Below, piece by piece: positions 26,401 through 34,425 of a stretch of DNA of 64,000 nt. Below the pieces are notes generated by a model that was not told the DNA's origin, did not search any database, and saw only the letters and a list, made by a program, of their open reading frames with translations. Numbering within the stretch: position 1 is the first letter of the stretch; each line of letters starts with the position of its first letter. Both the position numbers and the translations under genes were made by a program. This DNA comes from Hymenobacter convexus (GTDB lineage: Bacteria > Bacteroidota > Bacteroidia > Cytophagales > Hymenobacteraceae): assembly GCF_030580955.1 (NCBI RefSeq), contig NZ_JAUQON010000001.1:310001-374000 (forward strand). The letters are read 5' to 3'.

Positions 26401-26627
26401 TTGGTGCTGGTGCCCATAGTCGTACCGCGCACCAGCACCGTCACGCCGGGCAGGCCGGCCCCGTCGGGCCCGGTCACGCGCCCGCTCACGGGCACATCGG
26501 CTACAGGCCGGATGTGCGGCCGGGCCGCTGCCACGGCCGGTGCGCTGGTGGCCAGCGCGGGCATGCCGCAGGCCAGCATCACCGCCGTGCGGCGGAGCAG
26601 CGCATTCATGTATACATCTCGCTTCAT
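23496..26627 (-). CDS. susC: SusC/RagA TonB-dependent outer-membrane transporter
   Basis: 1043 residues from ATG 26627 (MKRDVYMNALL); a TTG 42 bases upstream is not preferred. After a signal peptide comes a carboxypeptidase-D-like regulatory domain (about 40-120; VSGRVTGPDGAGLPGVTV), then the plug with the SusC signature NEVVVVGYGTQQRGSVTGA, and a 22-strand-type barrel ending in a terminal aromatic (LNLGF). It imports oligosaccharides using TonB energy together with SusD just downstream. It follows the upstream GH3 gene by 78 bases. The specificity call (beta-glucan) rests on neighbours only. Confidence 0.96.
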   Translation of the reverse strand: MKRDVYMNALLRRTAVMLACGMPALATSAPAVAAARPHIRPVADVPVSGRVTGPDGAGLPGVTVLVRGTTMGTSTNSDGAFSLTAPEGSTLVFSFVGYTTQTVAVSSSNAGALNVALVEDAQKLNEVVVVGYGTQQRGSVTGAVSSVTAREIASQPVADATQALQGRAAGVQVTSNGGAPGGAAGTSIRVRGITSAGNNNPLYVVDGFPLPDNGSENQLNAISPNDIETIDILKDASATAIYGVRAANGVVIITTKRGKAGTSGITLDGYRGVQQVWRKLDLLNATEYATINNENRIAAGQPIVVDRLRNPSALGEGTNWQDEVFRRAAIQNYSLSATGGSDKARYAVSASYFQQDGTIVGSRFERFTLRANGDVQVNKILKIGNSISLTSLNDRQITSNSGEYGTVQQTLRMIPIVPVYRPDGYYYEPRGQQDNFVEENPIVAATLNNQKFTRNRALTTFYAELEPVKGLRFRTNVGADLIFDNYNSFRPTVPELRVGTDVYSTRYNLAGASATSAYTPSYLIENTATYERLLGGKHQLTVLLGQSAQAFNYSNVEAYRTGYLRNDLQVINTGPLNTSLANAGIINPTSHLASYFARLNYEFAGKYLLQLVARYDGSGNFPPGQQFGFFPGISAGWRISEEEFLKGNPVISNLKLRAGYGKVGNPNNAGRFAYLYSVNSAIQYPFGAAGTIQTGAAPTRLANPDLRWETNNQTNVGIDVGFLQNRFEATIDLYDRTSPNLIAPVPVSLVSGTYESVNRNAASAYNRGVDFTFTSHNFQGGATGFNWTTNLTLSAYKTRLSSLGAGKPYDGLSALSGVIVRYDAGQPFGAFYGLVADGLFQTAEDIRNHATQSGAAPGDIRFKDLNNDGVINADDRTFIGDPNPKFIYGLNNTFSFAGFDLNVFLQGSQGNKIYDQNRYLLESALYGNSNGSTRVLARWTGPGTSNDVPRAIAGDPNGNLRVSSYYVEDGSYMRIKTLTLGYTIPTTVLNRIAAKQLRVYVTAQNLLTLTKYSGFDPEVGSRGVDLGIYPQARVFLAGLNLGF

Positions 26628-26705
26628 AGTGAGTTTTCTGAAGTGGGTGGGAAAAATGCTTGAAATCAAAAGGCAATTCGCAGAAAAACAGGAGTTTATT
26701 CCTGG

Positions 26706-29162
26706 CTAATTAGTTGAACCCGATGCAGCCGAGCTCACGCCGCCCGCCGCCCGGCCCGCGTAGCGAAACCGCGCCATTTGCGAGCCCACGCGCAGGGTGT
26801 ACCAGCCGTCTTCGAGCTGTGGTCGGCCCTGCCCGTCGGGGTAGCTCAGGTCGCGCAGCGGGTCGATGGTGAAGGCCATTTCGCGCGACTGGCCCGGCGC
26901 AAAGGGTTGTTTTTCAAAATGCCTGAGCAGGCGCACCGGCCGCGCAATGCGCCCCACCTCATCGGTGAGAAACCACAGCACCGCTTCCTGCCCGGCGCGC
27001 TGGCCGGTGTTGGCCACGCGCACCGTGGCGCGCAGCTTGCCGGCCGTGCCGGTTAGCACCGAGTCGCTCAGCGCCAGCCCCGAGTAGGTGTAAGAGGTAT
27101 AGCTCAGCCCCTCACCAAACTCGGTGAGCATGGAGGCTTTGTATTTAGGCTGAAATTGCCCAAAGCCCCCGGCAAAGTCAATCAGGTCGAGGCTGTTCTC
27201 GTTGTTGTCGTGGTGGTAATTGGTGACGTGCCCAGCAAATTGTGGGTACGTAAAAGGTAGCTTCCCGCTCGGATTGGTCCGCCCGCTGATGACCTCGGCC
27301 AGCGCCGTGCCGCCGCCATAGCCCGGCAGCCCCGCCCAGATGATGGCCGAACTACCCGCCTCCACGTTCCGAATGATGCTCGGCCGCCCGCCGATTATCA
27401 CCAGCACCGTGGGCTTGCCGCTGGCCTGGGCAGCGCGCGCCAGCTGCTGCTGGTCGTCGGGCAGGGTCAGGTCTGAGGTATTGCCCAGCACCTCTGTGTA
27501 AGGCCGCTCGCCCAAGGCCAAAACCACCGCATCGGCCTGCTTGGCCGCAGATAAAATATTGACTGGCAGGAGTTTGCCGGCAGCATTGCGGTAGGGCAGC
27601 GTTTCGATGATGGCGCCGGGGTATTCTTTGCGCAAGGCTTCCACCAGCGTGGGCACGTCCTTGGGGTAGGCTTCTTCGGGGCGGCCCTGCCAGGCCAGCG
27701 TCCAGCCGCCGCACAGGTTGGCGCGCGACTCAGCCGACGGCCCCAGCACCAGCAGGCGCTTCACGTGGGCCGGCGCCAGCGGCAGCACGTTGCGCTGGTT
27801 CTTGAGCAGCACCAGCGACTCCCGGGCCGCCGCCACGGCTTGGGCGCGCAAGGCCGGGTCGCCCACCCGGGCTAGGCGGTCGGCGCGCGGCATGGGGTTC
27901 TCGAAAAGGCCGATTTCGTCCTTCATCTGCAGCACCCGCCCCGCCGATTGTTCGATGCGCGCAGGTGTGAGGCGGCCCTCCTGCACCAGCTCCTTCACCA
28001 AGCGGCAGAAGTTGGTGGTGTAGGGCGTCATGGCCACGTCGATGCCCGCGTCCACGGCCATCCAGGTGGCTTCTTTCTCGTTTGGCGCAATCTTCTGCAC
28101 CTTCACCAGCCGGTTGATGTCCTCCCAGTCTGTCACCACCACGCCCTTGAAACCCATCTGCCGCCGCAGCAGGTCGGTGAGAATGGCGCGGGAGGCGTGC
28201 ACGGCCTCGCCGTTAATCTCCCCAGAGTTGACCATCACACTCTCAACTCCGGAATCGATTGCTGCCTGGAACGAAGGTCGAAAGAACTCCTGCAGCCGCT
28301 GGTCGGAGATTAAGGCGTTGTTGCGGTCCCAGCCATTGCGCGGGTCCGAATAGCCGATGAAGTGCTTGGCGCAGGCCGCTACTTTGTAGGGCGCTATCTC
28401 GCTGTTAGTCTGCATCTCCCGCACAAAAGCCGCGCCCATAGTTGCGGCCACCAGCGGGTCTTCGCCGTAAGTTTCATACAGCCGGGGCCAGTAGGTATTC
28501 ACCCCCAGGTCCAGGTTTGGCGCAAACACCCAGGCGTGGCCCAGGTCGGCCGACTCCAGCACGGTAGCGCGGGCCGTGAGGCGGGCCAGCTCGGGGTTGA
28601 AGGTGGCGCCCAGGTTGAGGTTGTGCGGGAAAATGGCGGTGCCACTCACGTAGCTGGCCCCGTGCATGTGGTCGATGCCGTAAATCATGGGGATGTGCAG
28701 CCGCGACTCGCGCAGGGCAATGCGCTGCAGGGCCGCGCAGTAGCGCACCCATTGCGCAGCTGGCACGGCTTCCCCGTTGATGAACGAGCCAATATGAAAA
28801 TTCCGGACTAACGCGGTGGCTTTGGCCGAGTCGAGCAGCACATCCTTGTTGTCACCCGTCGTATTGATGGCCGAAAGGTTGAGCTGAGTCATCTGCCCGA
28901 TTTTCTCCTCCAGCGTCATCTGTGCCAACAGTTGCTGCACCCGTGGGCTTAACATTGGCACTGTGGTAGCAGGCTTACTTTGAACCGGTGCTACTACTGC
29001 CGGAGATACAGAAGTGGTAAGCACTGCCCCGCGTTGGCAGGCTGCCAAAAGCGGGAGCATCAGCAGCAATTTTCGGCAGCTGGCAGGACGTGGAACTATG
29101 CCCTCCAAAAGGCGGAAGCAGCCAGTCGAAAAGACGCTTATAAAAGAGCGAAACACGGACAT
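26706..29162 (-). CDS. GH3 beta-glucosidase, lipoprotein, first gene of the PUL
   Basis: 818 residues from ATG 29162; an upstream TTG at 29183 overlaps the promoter box and is unlikely. The N terminus is long, then KLLLMLPLLAAC is a lipobox with Cys42. The GH3 barrel has KHFIGYSDP near 266 and the nucleophile Asp345 in TDWED; GH3-C and a fibronectin-III-like C-terminal domain follow. Length and order are those of exo-acting beta-glucosidases of the BglX type. It is the first gene after the predicted promoter and is followed by SusC. It differs clearly from the second GH3 at 16485, so the two probably have distinct linkage or chain-length preference. Confidence 0.92.
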   Translation of the reverse strand: MSVFRSFISVFSTGCFRLLEGIVPRPASCRKLLLMLPLLAACQRGAVLTTSVSPAVVAPVQSKPATTVPMLSPRVQQLLAQMTLEEKIGQMTQLNLSAINTTGDNKDVLLDSAKATALVRNFHIGSFINGEAVPAAQWVRYCAALQRIALRESRLHIPMIYGIDHMHGASYVSGTAIFPHNLNLGATFNPELARLTARATVLESADLGHAWVFAPNLDLGVNTYWPRLYETYGEDPLVAATMGAAFVREMQTNSEIAPYKVAACAKHFIGYSDPRNGWDRNNALISDQRLQEFFRPSFQAAIDSGVESVMVNSGEINGEAVHASRAILTDLLRRQMGFKGVVVTDWEDINRLVKVQKIAPNEKEATWMAVDAGIDVAMTPYTTNFCRLVKELVQEGRLTPARIEQSAGRVLQMKDEIGLFENPMPRADRLARVGDPALRAQAVAAARESLVLLKNQRNVLPLAPAHVKRLLVLGPSAESRANLCGGWTLAWQGRPEEAYPKDVPTLVEALRKEYPGAIIETLPYRNAAGKLLPVNILSAAKQADAVVLALGERPYTEVLGNTSDLTLPDDQQQLARAAQASGKPTVLVIIGGRPSIIRNVEAGSSAIIWAGLPGYGGGTALAEVISGRTNPSGKLPFTYPQFAGHVTNYHHDNNENSLDLIDFAGGFGQFQPKYKASMLTEFGEGLSYTSYTYSGLALSDSVLTGTAGKLRATVRVANTGQRAGQEAVLWFLTDEVGRIARPVRLLRHFEKQPFAPGQSREMAFTIDPLRDLSYPDGQGRPQLEDGWYTLRVGSQMARFRYAGRAAGGVSSAASGSTN

Positions 29163-29180
29163 CAGGTGGGATGGGATGCC

Positions 29181-29188
29181 CAAATGTA
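29181..29188 (-). promoter_or_regulatory. -7 promoter box of the PUL
   Basis: On the reverse strand TACATTTG matches the Bacteroidota -7 consensus TAnnTTTG exactly. A TTG lies about 21 bases further upstream (near 29210-29213), where the -33 element should be. Transcription would start about 10-15 bases before the GH3 ATG at 29162, giving a very short leader. The rest of the gap (29189-29513) shows no gene; it contains AT-rich sequence and the terminator listed next. Confidence 0.55.
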
Positions 29189-29374
29189 TAGAGGTGTGTT
29201 GAGCAAACGCAAGCTCGAAAAATGCCTCAGTGCGCTGATTTCGCCGTTTTTTCGGTTAAACCACCCAGGGGTTATACGCTTGCTTCACACGTAAAAAAGC
29301 TATATTCTGCCCTGAGCTATTCCGCGGATGCCTTTTCATGTTCTGCGCCTTCAAGCTAAAAAACAACGAAAAAA

Positions 29375-29412
29375 AATGGCTGGAAATGAAAAAAAAATCA
29401 TTTCCAGCCATT
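29375..29412 (-). terminator. terminator after the 7TM/zinc-ribbon gene
   Basis: A 15-bp perfect stem (29375-29389 with 29398-29412) with an eight-A loop. Reading on the reverse strand it is followed by a run of T. It lies about 100 bases after the stop at 29514 and isolates the PUL promoter from that gene. Confidence 0.85.
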
Positions 29413-29513
29413 GAGTATTCCAGTTTCATAACGTTTAAGGGCTAAATAGGTGCTAAAGCCATTTAGCTCACTTACCCTGAGTCCGCAAACGTTGCCGGAT
29501 TAAATCCGGGAAA

Positions 29514-31556
29514 TTATCTGCCGGTTTCCACCGTTTCGGCCTCAGTTATTTCGGCTTCTGCAGTAGCATCCAGCAATAAATGGGACCACGCTTCTCCGTC
29601 TTCGTAGTCGCTCGCCTGGCGGCGGCGTTGGAGCGCGGCCAGCACCTTTTGCGCGAAAGCCCAGCCAGTGGCCTGGCGGAGTTCCAGAACTCTCGCCAAC
29701 TCTGAAGAGGAGTAGTTGCCCTTGTGGGCATGAAGCAGGAATACGGCGTACATGGCCTTCACAATAGAAAACTTGCACTTTTGCAATAGCGTGCCTGCGG
29801 TGGCCGACTCCACGTAGCGACAGCGGGTGCAGCGGCGGGCGTGCGGCTCGCGGGCTTCGCAGCTTTTTTCGTGGCCGCACTTGCGGCAGCGGTAGCCGCC
29901 GTGGGCCCACTTCAGGTCGGCCAGGTAGCGCAGGCAAGCGTCTTTGTCGGGGTAAATCTGGCTGAATTCGCCAAAGTCGACTTCCCGGGCTTCGATGCGG
30001 GCGGCTTTCTCGGCGTGCAGGTCGCGGCTGAGCTCGTTGTTGAGCTTCTCGATGGCCGCCGACTGTAGGGCCAACAGGCCGTTGGCTTCCAGCAGCTCCC
30101 GGTTCTGGGTTGCCACAGTTTCGTTCTGGCGGCGCAGCTCAGCGGTGCGTTGGGCCACCAAAGCCTCCAATTCGGTGTTGAGCCGGTCTTTCAGCTCTTG
30201 GTTTTCGCGCATTTGCTCCACCAGGCGGTCCTGGGCCTGGTGCTTTTTGCGGAGCTGCTTCAGCAGGCGGTGCTGAGTGAGCAGGGTGGTGTCCATCAAG
30301 CCCTTCAGCTTTTCGCCCAGCGCATAGCTTAGAATCACTACTTCGGCCACAAAAGCCGCATACAGGCTGTACACCGTGTAGGCGTTGTTGTAGAAGTCGA
30401 TGCCCAGCTTGCGCATGATGAGGAACGTGAGACTGCTGGCCACCAGCGCCTGGGCCAGCAGCAGGTAGCGCGCCGGCCGCAGCCCGTTGCGGTAGGCGCA
30501 GAACGCCGAGTAGTATAGCAGACCGTACGGCAGCAGATACAGCCAGAAGCTGAAGCCCGAGTGCACCACGGCCGCATCGAGCACCAGCAGGGCCGTGCTC
30601 AGCCCTACCACCCAGCGGCCCAGGCGGTGCAGGGCAGGCAGGCGCGAGGCCATATCGAGAAAGCCACTGGCATACACCGCAAAGGTGATGAGCAGCAGTA
30701 CCGGTGCTGCCGCGCCGATGAAATGGTTGAACTCGGGCCAGTCTGACCACAGGTATTGAAACCCCAGACCATCCTCAGTAAGAAACAGCAGTGTGCCGCT
30801 GAGCACATAAAGCACGTAGGATAGATAGGTCTGCTCCTTCAAAAAGAAGAAGAGTATTAGGTTGTACAGCAGCATGATGACCAGGATGCCGTAGAATACG
30901 CCCAGTAGCCAGTACTGCACCGACAGCTCCGGTATCAGCCCGGCGCTGCTGTGCAGCATGGCCCGGAAGCTGGTACGGGTGTCGGAGTGCAGGCGCAGGT
31001 AGTAGGTGGCCGTTTGGCCAGGCCGGGGCGGAATGTCGAACAGGAAGTTTTTATAAGGATGCGGGCGGGTGGCAAATGGCAGGTTGGCACCCGTCACCAC
31101 GCTGTCGTAGCCAGCAGCCAGGCCGGGCCGCGGCCGGAAAAACACGGCCTGTCCAATGTGCGAGTCGTATAGCTCCAGGTACCAGGCCGCCGTTTCGGTG
31201 GGCGCATGGCGCACCGTGATGCGCAGCCAGTAGGTGCTGTGCGTGCGGTTGATGTTGGGCGGATGCCCCGAGCCCCGCATCTGCACAAAGCGGCGGCTCC
31301 AGGCCGGCGACTGCACTTCGGCCACGGTGAGCCGGCCGGAGGGGTCTTCCAGCATGCTGTAATAATTCTCGTCGAGATACAGGGCCGGCTGAGAAGGATT
31401 CACGACCAGCGTGTCTTCGGGCGCGGCCATGGCTGGCAGACTCAGCCCCAGCAGGCTGGCCAGCAGCAGGCCCGCGCCCAGCAGAAACTGCATCAACGTT
31501 CTTCCCAGCCCTCCGAGCCGGCCCCGACGCCCCCCAAGCTTATGAGATTGTGGCAT
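29514..31556 (-). CDS. 7TMR-DISM receptor fused to IS1595-type transposase zinc-ribbon domain
   Basis: 680 residues. Signal peptide (about 20-45), extracytoplasmic DISMED2-like beta domain (about 48-205), seven membrane helices (about 215-415), and coiled coil (about 425-525) follow the layout of 7TM sensor kinases. Then, where a kinase would start, comes a different domain: residues 533-645 with YPDKDACLRYLADLKW, a zinc ribbon (Cys557, Cys560, Cys576, Cys579), and AGTLLQKCKF...SSELARVLELRQATGWAF. This matches the N-terminal zinc-ribbon plus helical region of IS1595/ISXO2-type transposases; the DDE nuclease part is absent. It may be a membrane-bound DNA-binding regulator. It lies immediately upstream of the PUL, in the same orientation. 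The domain reading is firm in outline; the role is inferred. Confidence 0.82.
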   Translation of the reverse strand: MPQSHKLGGRRGRLGGLGRTLMQFLLGAGLLLASLLGLSLPAMAAPEDTLVVNPSQPALYLDENYYSMLEDPSGRLTVAEVQSPAWSRRFVQMRGSGHPPNINRTHSTYWLRITVRHAPTETAAWYLELYDSHIGQAVFFRPRPGLAAGYDSVVTGANLPFATRPHPYKNFLFDIPPRPGQTATYYLRLHSDTRTSFRAMLHSSAGLIPELSVQYWLLGVFYGILVIMLLYNLILFFFLKEQTYLSYVLYVLSGTLLFLTEDGLGFQYLWSDWPEFNHFIGAAAPVLLLITFAVYASGFLDMASRLPALHRLGRWVVGLSTALLVLDAAVVHSGFSFWLYLLPYGLLYYSAFCAYRNGLRPARYLLLAQALVASSLTFLIMRKLGIDFYNNAYTVYSLYAAFVAEVVILSYALGEKLKGLMDTTLLTQHRLLKQLRKKHQAQDRLVEQMRENQELKDRLNTELEALVAQRTAELRRQNETVATQNRELLEANGLLALQSAAIEKLNNELSRDLHAEKAARIEAREVDFGEFSQIYPDKDACLRYLADLKWAHGGYRCRKCGHEKSCEAREPHARRCTRCRYVESATAGTLLQKCKFSIVKAMYAVFLLHAHKGNYSSSELARVLELRQATGWAFAQKVLAALQRRRQASDYEDGEAWSHLLLDATAEAEITEAETVETGR

Positions 31557-31574
31557 AAGGTGCTAAAATACGAA

Positions 31575-31603
31575 AAGCCCACCGGCTTTGAACCGGTGGG
31601 CTT
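31575..31603 (-). terminator. terminator after the DUF5686 gene
   Basis: AAGCCCACCGG (31575-31585) pairs perfectly with CCGGTGGGCTT (31593-31603), seven-base loop. On the reverse strand a short T-rich stretch follows. It stands between the DUF5686 stop and the next gene's start. Confidence 0.75.
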
Positions 31604-31627
31604 AGCAAGGGCTTACTCACCCTAAAC

Positions 31628-34168
31628 TTACAGACGGAACTGGGCGCCAACTTTAATACCAAAGTCGCTGGTGCCGGGCACATTGCGGTAGGTAAGGCGG
31701 TGAATAAAGTCGACGCGAATGAATTTGAAGATGTTTTCGACGCCGTAGCCCACTTCTACATAAGGCGTCGAGATGTTGCCGGGCAGGTCGGGGTTGTCGC
31801 CGTTGGCGCGGCGGCTGCGGTCTGAAAGCTTGCCGTAGAGCACGTTGCCGGTGGCCACCAGGCGCCAGTTGAGCGCCCGGATGCCGGGAATGGCATTCAC
31901 CAATAAGCCTTCGAAATGGTGGTCGAGGCGCAGCGTGGCCGAACGGTCCGTCACGAACTCAAAATAGTTCATCAGGTTGAAGGCGTTGGCGTTGTAGAAC
32001 GGCGTCTGGTTGCCCAGCGGGGTTTTGAGGATGAAGTAGGGCAGGGCCGAGGGAATGTAGTTGGCCTCGGCGCGGTAGGTGAGGCGGCCCAACTGGCCCA
32101 CCGACAAGCTGTGGGCAATGGACAGGTTGAACTTGTGGTACATAAAGTCGCCTTTCGTCCAGTCGATGGCGCCCAGCGTGTAGCGGAAGCCAAACACTGG
32201 CAGGCGCTTCAGACCTACGGCGCGGCGGCGGTTTTCGCTTTGCACCAGGTTTTCGTCGGGGGCGTAGCGCCATTCCGAAACCATCTCGCTCAGGTGCAGA
32301 ATGTTGGAGTTGGGGTCGTTGTCGACGGCTGGCATGCCGGGTCCGGGGCGCGACCGGATGGTGAACAGCGGGTTGATGCTCTGGTAGCGCGCGGTGAGGG
32401 TTTGGGTGAAGCCGTGGAACAGGTCGCGCTGCACGCTCAGGGCCGTGAGGTCGCGCATCACGGGCAGGCCCTGGCGGAAGCGGCCCCAGCGCGAGGCGGC
32501 CACGAACAGGTTGTTGTTGTCGAGAAAGTCGTTGTCGAGCAGGGCAGCCTGCTCCACGTCGTGCCGGAACTCGCCGGTAAACACCGTCCAGTGGCGGCGC
32601 TCGGCAATGAAGCTGGTGCGTACGCCGTACTTAAACTTCTCGTCCTTGGTGCCATAGGCCACGTAGGCCTGCGTCACCCAGTTGCGGCTGATATCGGGTG
32701 TGGTGCGGAAGCCGAACCGGAAGCGGTTGCCCTCAAAGTCATTGTGAGCAAAGATGTTGGCAATAGGGCCGATGTCGAGCTTGCCCACGCGCTTGTAGCC
32801 GTTCACCAGCAAATCAACCCAGTCGAGCACGTTGCGCACCGAGGGCAGCTGCTTGGCCGAGTCGAGCACGGCAAACGTCTGGCGCTCCGAGAGGCTGAGG
32901 GTATCGGGCCGGTGCTGGTCGAAATAGCCGCTGGCACCGCCCTGGGGCAGGCCCGTGATAAGGCTACTGGCGCTGGCTTCCTGGGCGGTGGGCTCCATCA
33001 GCGACGACACAATGGGCTGGTCGTAGAAACCGGCTTCGGTGTGCACCTGGTTGCGCACAAAGTTGCTGCTCACTGTGGTGAAGCGCACCAGCATGGCGGC
33101 CTGCTTTTCGTAAGGCCGCACGCTGAGTACCAGCTTGGTGCGGGTGGGCAGGCCGGGGCCATCGCCGGGCGAGGTCAGGTCCTGGTAAATGCGCAGGTCG
33201 CTCACGAAGTTGATGTTGGCGTCGGGGCTGGCCACGAGGTCGGCGCGGCGCAGCGCGTAGCCTTCCTGCGTAATCCAGATGGTGCCTTTGAAGGCCAAAT
33301 CGTGGCTGCGCTTGGGCGTCACGGCAATCTTATAGCACCAGTCCTTGCCCACGAAAACGGAATCCTGCAGCTCGTACTCGTAGGTGAGGCGGCCGCCTTC
33401 GGCAATGGGCGAGATGAAGTCCTTGCCCAACACGTTCTGCCAGTTGGGGTAGAAGTCGAAGTTCTGAAAGTTCGAGCCCAGCATCTGCGACAGCACCGAG
33501 CCCTCGCGCGGGCCCACGCCGCGCATCTGCTTGTGCAGCAGGTCTTCGCGCCGGCGCAGGGGCGCATTGCGCTGGTACACGCGCGAGCCTACTTCGGACG
33601 CAAAAATGGGTAGTGGCGCATCGGTATCGGCCGCCGCCGAGGCGCCCTGGCGCACGGCCAGCGCCCGAATGTCCTTGATAACCTTGCGATTGGACAAGCT
33701 CTTGGGCAGGTCAATCAGGCTGGTTTCGATGCGGTTGTAGGAGTCGTACTCGGCGGCCGTGAGGGCTGTGCGCTCGTTCTGAGGCTTGTGCTTCTGCACT
33801 TCACGCAGAATGCGGAAAGCGGGGTTTTCGGGCTGACGCGACGATACCACGACTTCGGCCAGGGTCACGCCGCCGGGCTTCATGCGGAACAGCACCGTTT
33901 GCACGGCCGCATTGGTGAGCTTGCGCCGCTGGGTGGCAAAGCCCATGGCCGAGGCCGCAATGGAGTCGGGGGTGCCAGCCACGGCCAGCTTGAACTTGCC
34001 GTCGGCATCGGCCGTGACGCCGGCGCTGGTTTTGGGAACAAAGATGGACGCAAACGGCACCGGCTCGCCGTTGACGGCTTCCACCACCTGGCCACTGATG
34101 ATGATACGCTGGGCTGCGGCCGGCAATGCCAAAAGGCACACCAGGAGCAGCGGAGCAAGAAATTTCAT
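31628..34168 (-). CDS. DUF5686 / carboxypeptidase-regulatory-like outer-membrane protein
   Basis: 846 residues with a signal peptide (MKFLAPLLLVCLLALPAAA). Residues about 22-100 are a CarboxypepD_reg-like beta domain (ISGQVVEAVNGEPVPFASIFV). The remainder matches the pattern of the DUF5686 family of Bacteroidota: a helical and beta middle part and a C-terminal series of amphipathic strands ending VGAQFRL, as expected for an outer-membrane barrel. The family has no settled function. It stands alone between two terminators, so it is probably monocistronic. No link to the PUL is visible besides proximity. Confidence 0.85.
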   Translation of the reverse strand: MKFLAPLLLVCLLALPAAAQRIIISGQVVEAVNGEPVPFASIFVPKTSAGVTADADGKFKLAVAGTPDSIAASAMGFATQRRKLTNAAVQTVLFRMKPGGVTLAEVVVSSRQPENPAFRILREVQKHKPQNERTALTAAEYDSYNRIETSLIDLPKSLSNRKVIKDIRALAVRQGASAAADTDAPLPIFASEVGSRVYQRNAPLRRREDLLHKQMRGVGPREGSVLSQMLGSNFQNFDFYPNWQNVLGKDFISPIAEGGRLTYEYELQDSVFVGKDWCYKIAVTPKRSHDLAFKGTIWITQEGYALRRADLVASPDANINFVSDLRIYQDLTSPGDGPGLPTRTKLVLSVRPYEKQAAMLVRFTTVSSNFVRNQVHTEAGFYDQPIVSSLMEPTAQEASASSLITGLPQGGASGYFDQHRPDTLSLSERQTFAVLDSAKQLPSVRNVLDWVDLLVNGYKRVGKLDIGPIANIFAHNDFEGNRFRFGFRTTPDISRNWVTQAYVAYGTKDEKFKYGVRTSFIAERRHWTVFTGEFRHDVEQAALLDNDFLDNNNLFVAASRWGRFRQGLPVMRDLTALSVQRDLFHGFTQTLTARYQSINPLFTIRSRPGPGMPAVDNDPNSNILHLSEMVSEWRYAPDENLVQSENRRRAVGLKRLPVFGFRYTLGAIDWTKGDFMYHKFNLSIAHSLSVGQLGRLTYRAEANYIPSALPYFILKTPLGNQTPFYNANAFNLMNYFEFVTDRSATLRLDHHFEGLLVNAIPGIRALNWRLVATGNVLYGKLSDRSRRANGDNPDLPGNISTPYVEVGYGVENIFKFIRVDFIHRLTYRNVPGTSDFGIKVGAQFRL

Positions 34169-34325
34169 AGAAAGTAATAAAGAGCCAAATACCAGAACGA
34201 GTAGTAGTCTCGCAATTTACGCAAAGCATGGGTGGCTCCCAACTAGTTCCGCAGCGAATGGAGAAAAAAAACGGGTGAACGATTAAACCTGCTAGCTGAA
34301 CTGCTGTCGGGGCAGCTTGAACAAA

Positions 34326-34367
34326 ACGGCCGCAGCGAGTGAGGGCTTCCTCACTTGCTGCGGCCGT
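34326..34367 (-). terminator. terminator after the repeat-bearing lipoprotein gene
   Basis: A long GC stem (34326-34344 with 34349-34367, one mismatch) with a very short loop. On the reverse strand TTTG follows after the stem, about 60 bases past the stop at 34426. The gap 34169-34425 holds nothing else recognisable. Confidence 0.65.
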
Positions 34368-34425
34368 CGGCCTTGGCAATGTTTCTTCGGGGCTGCCGGG
34401 ACGCGGCAATAGGCGCCCCTGGCGA

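Noticed and set aside
23616..26663. A 1015-codon open frame antisense to SusC
   Set aside because: It mirrors the SusC gene in the opposite strand, has low-complexity His/Val/Ala/Arg composition, and no family motif. High GC makes such stop-free antisense frames common.
29514..31556. Intact IS1595 insertion at the gene's 3' end
   Set aside because: No terminal inverted repeats or DDE catalytic domain are seen, and the zinc-ribbon part continues the receptor frame without interruption.
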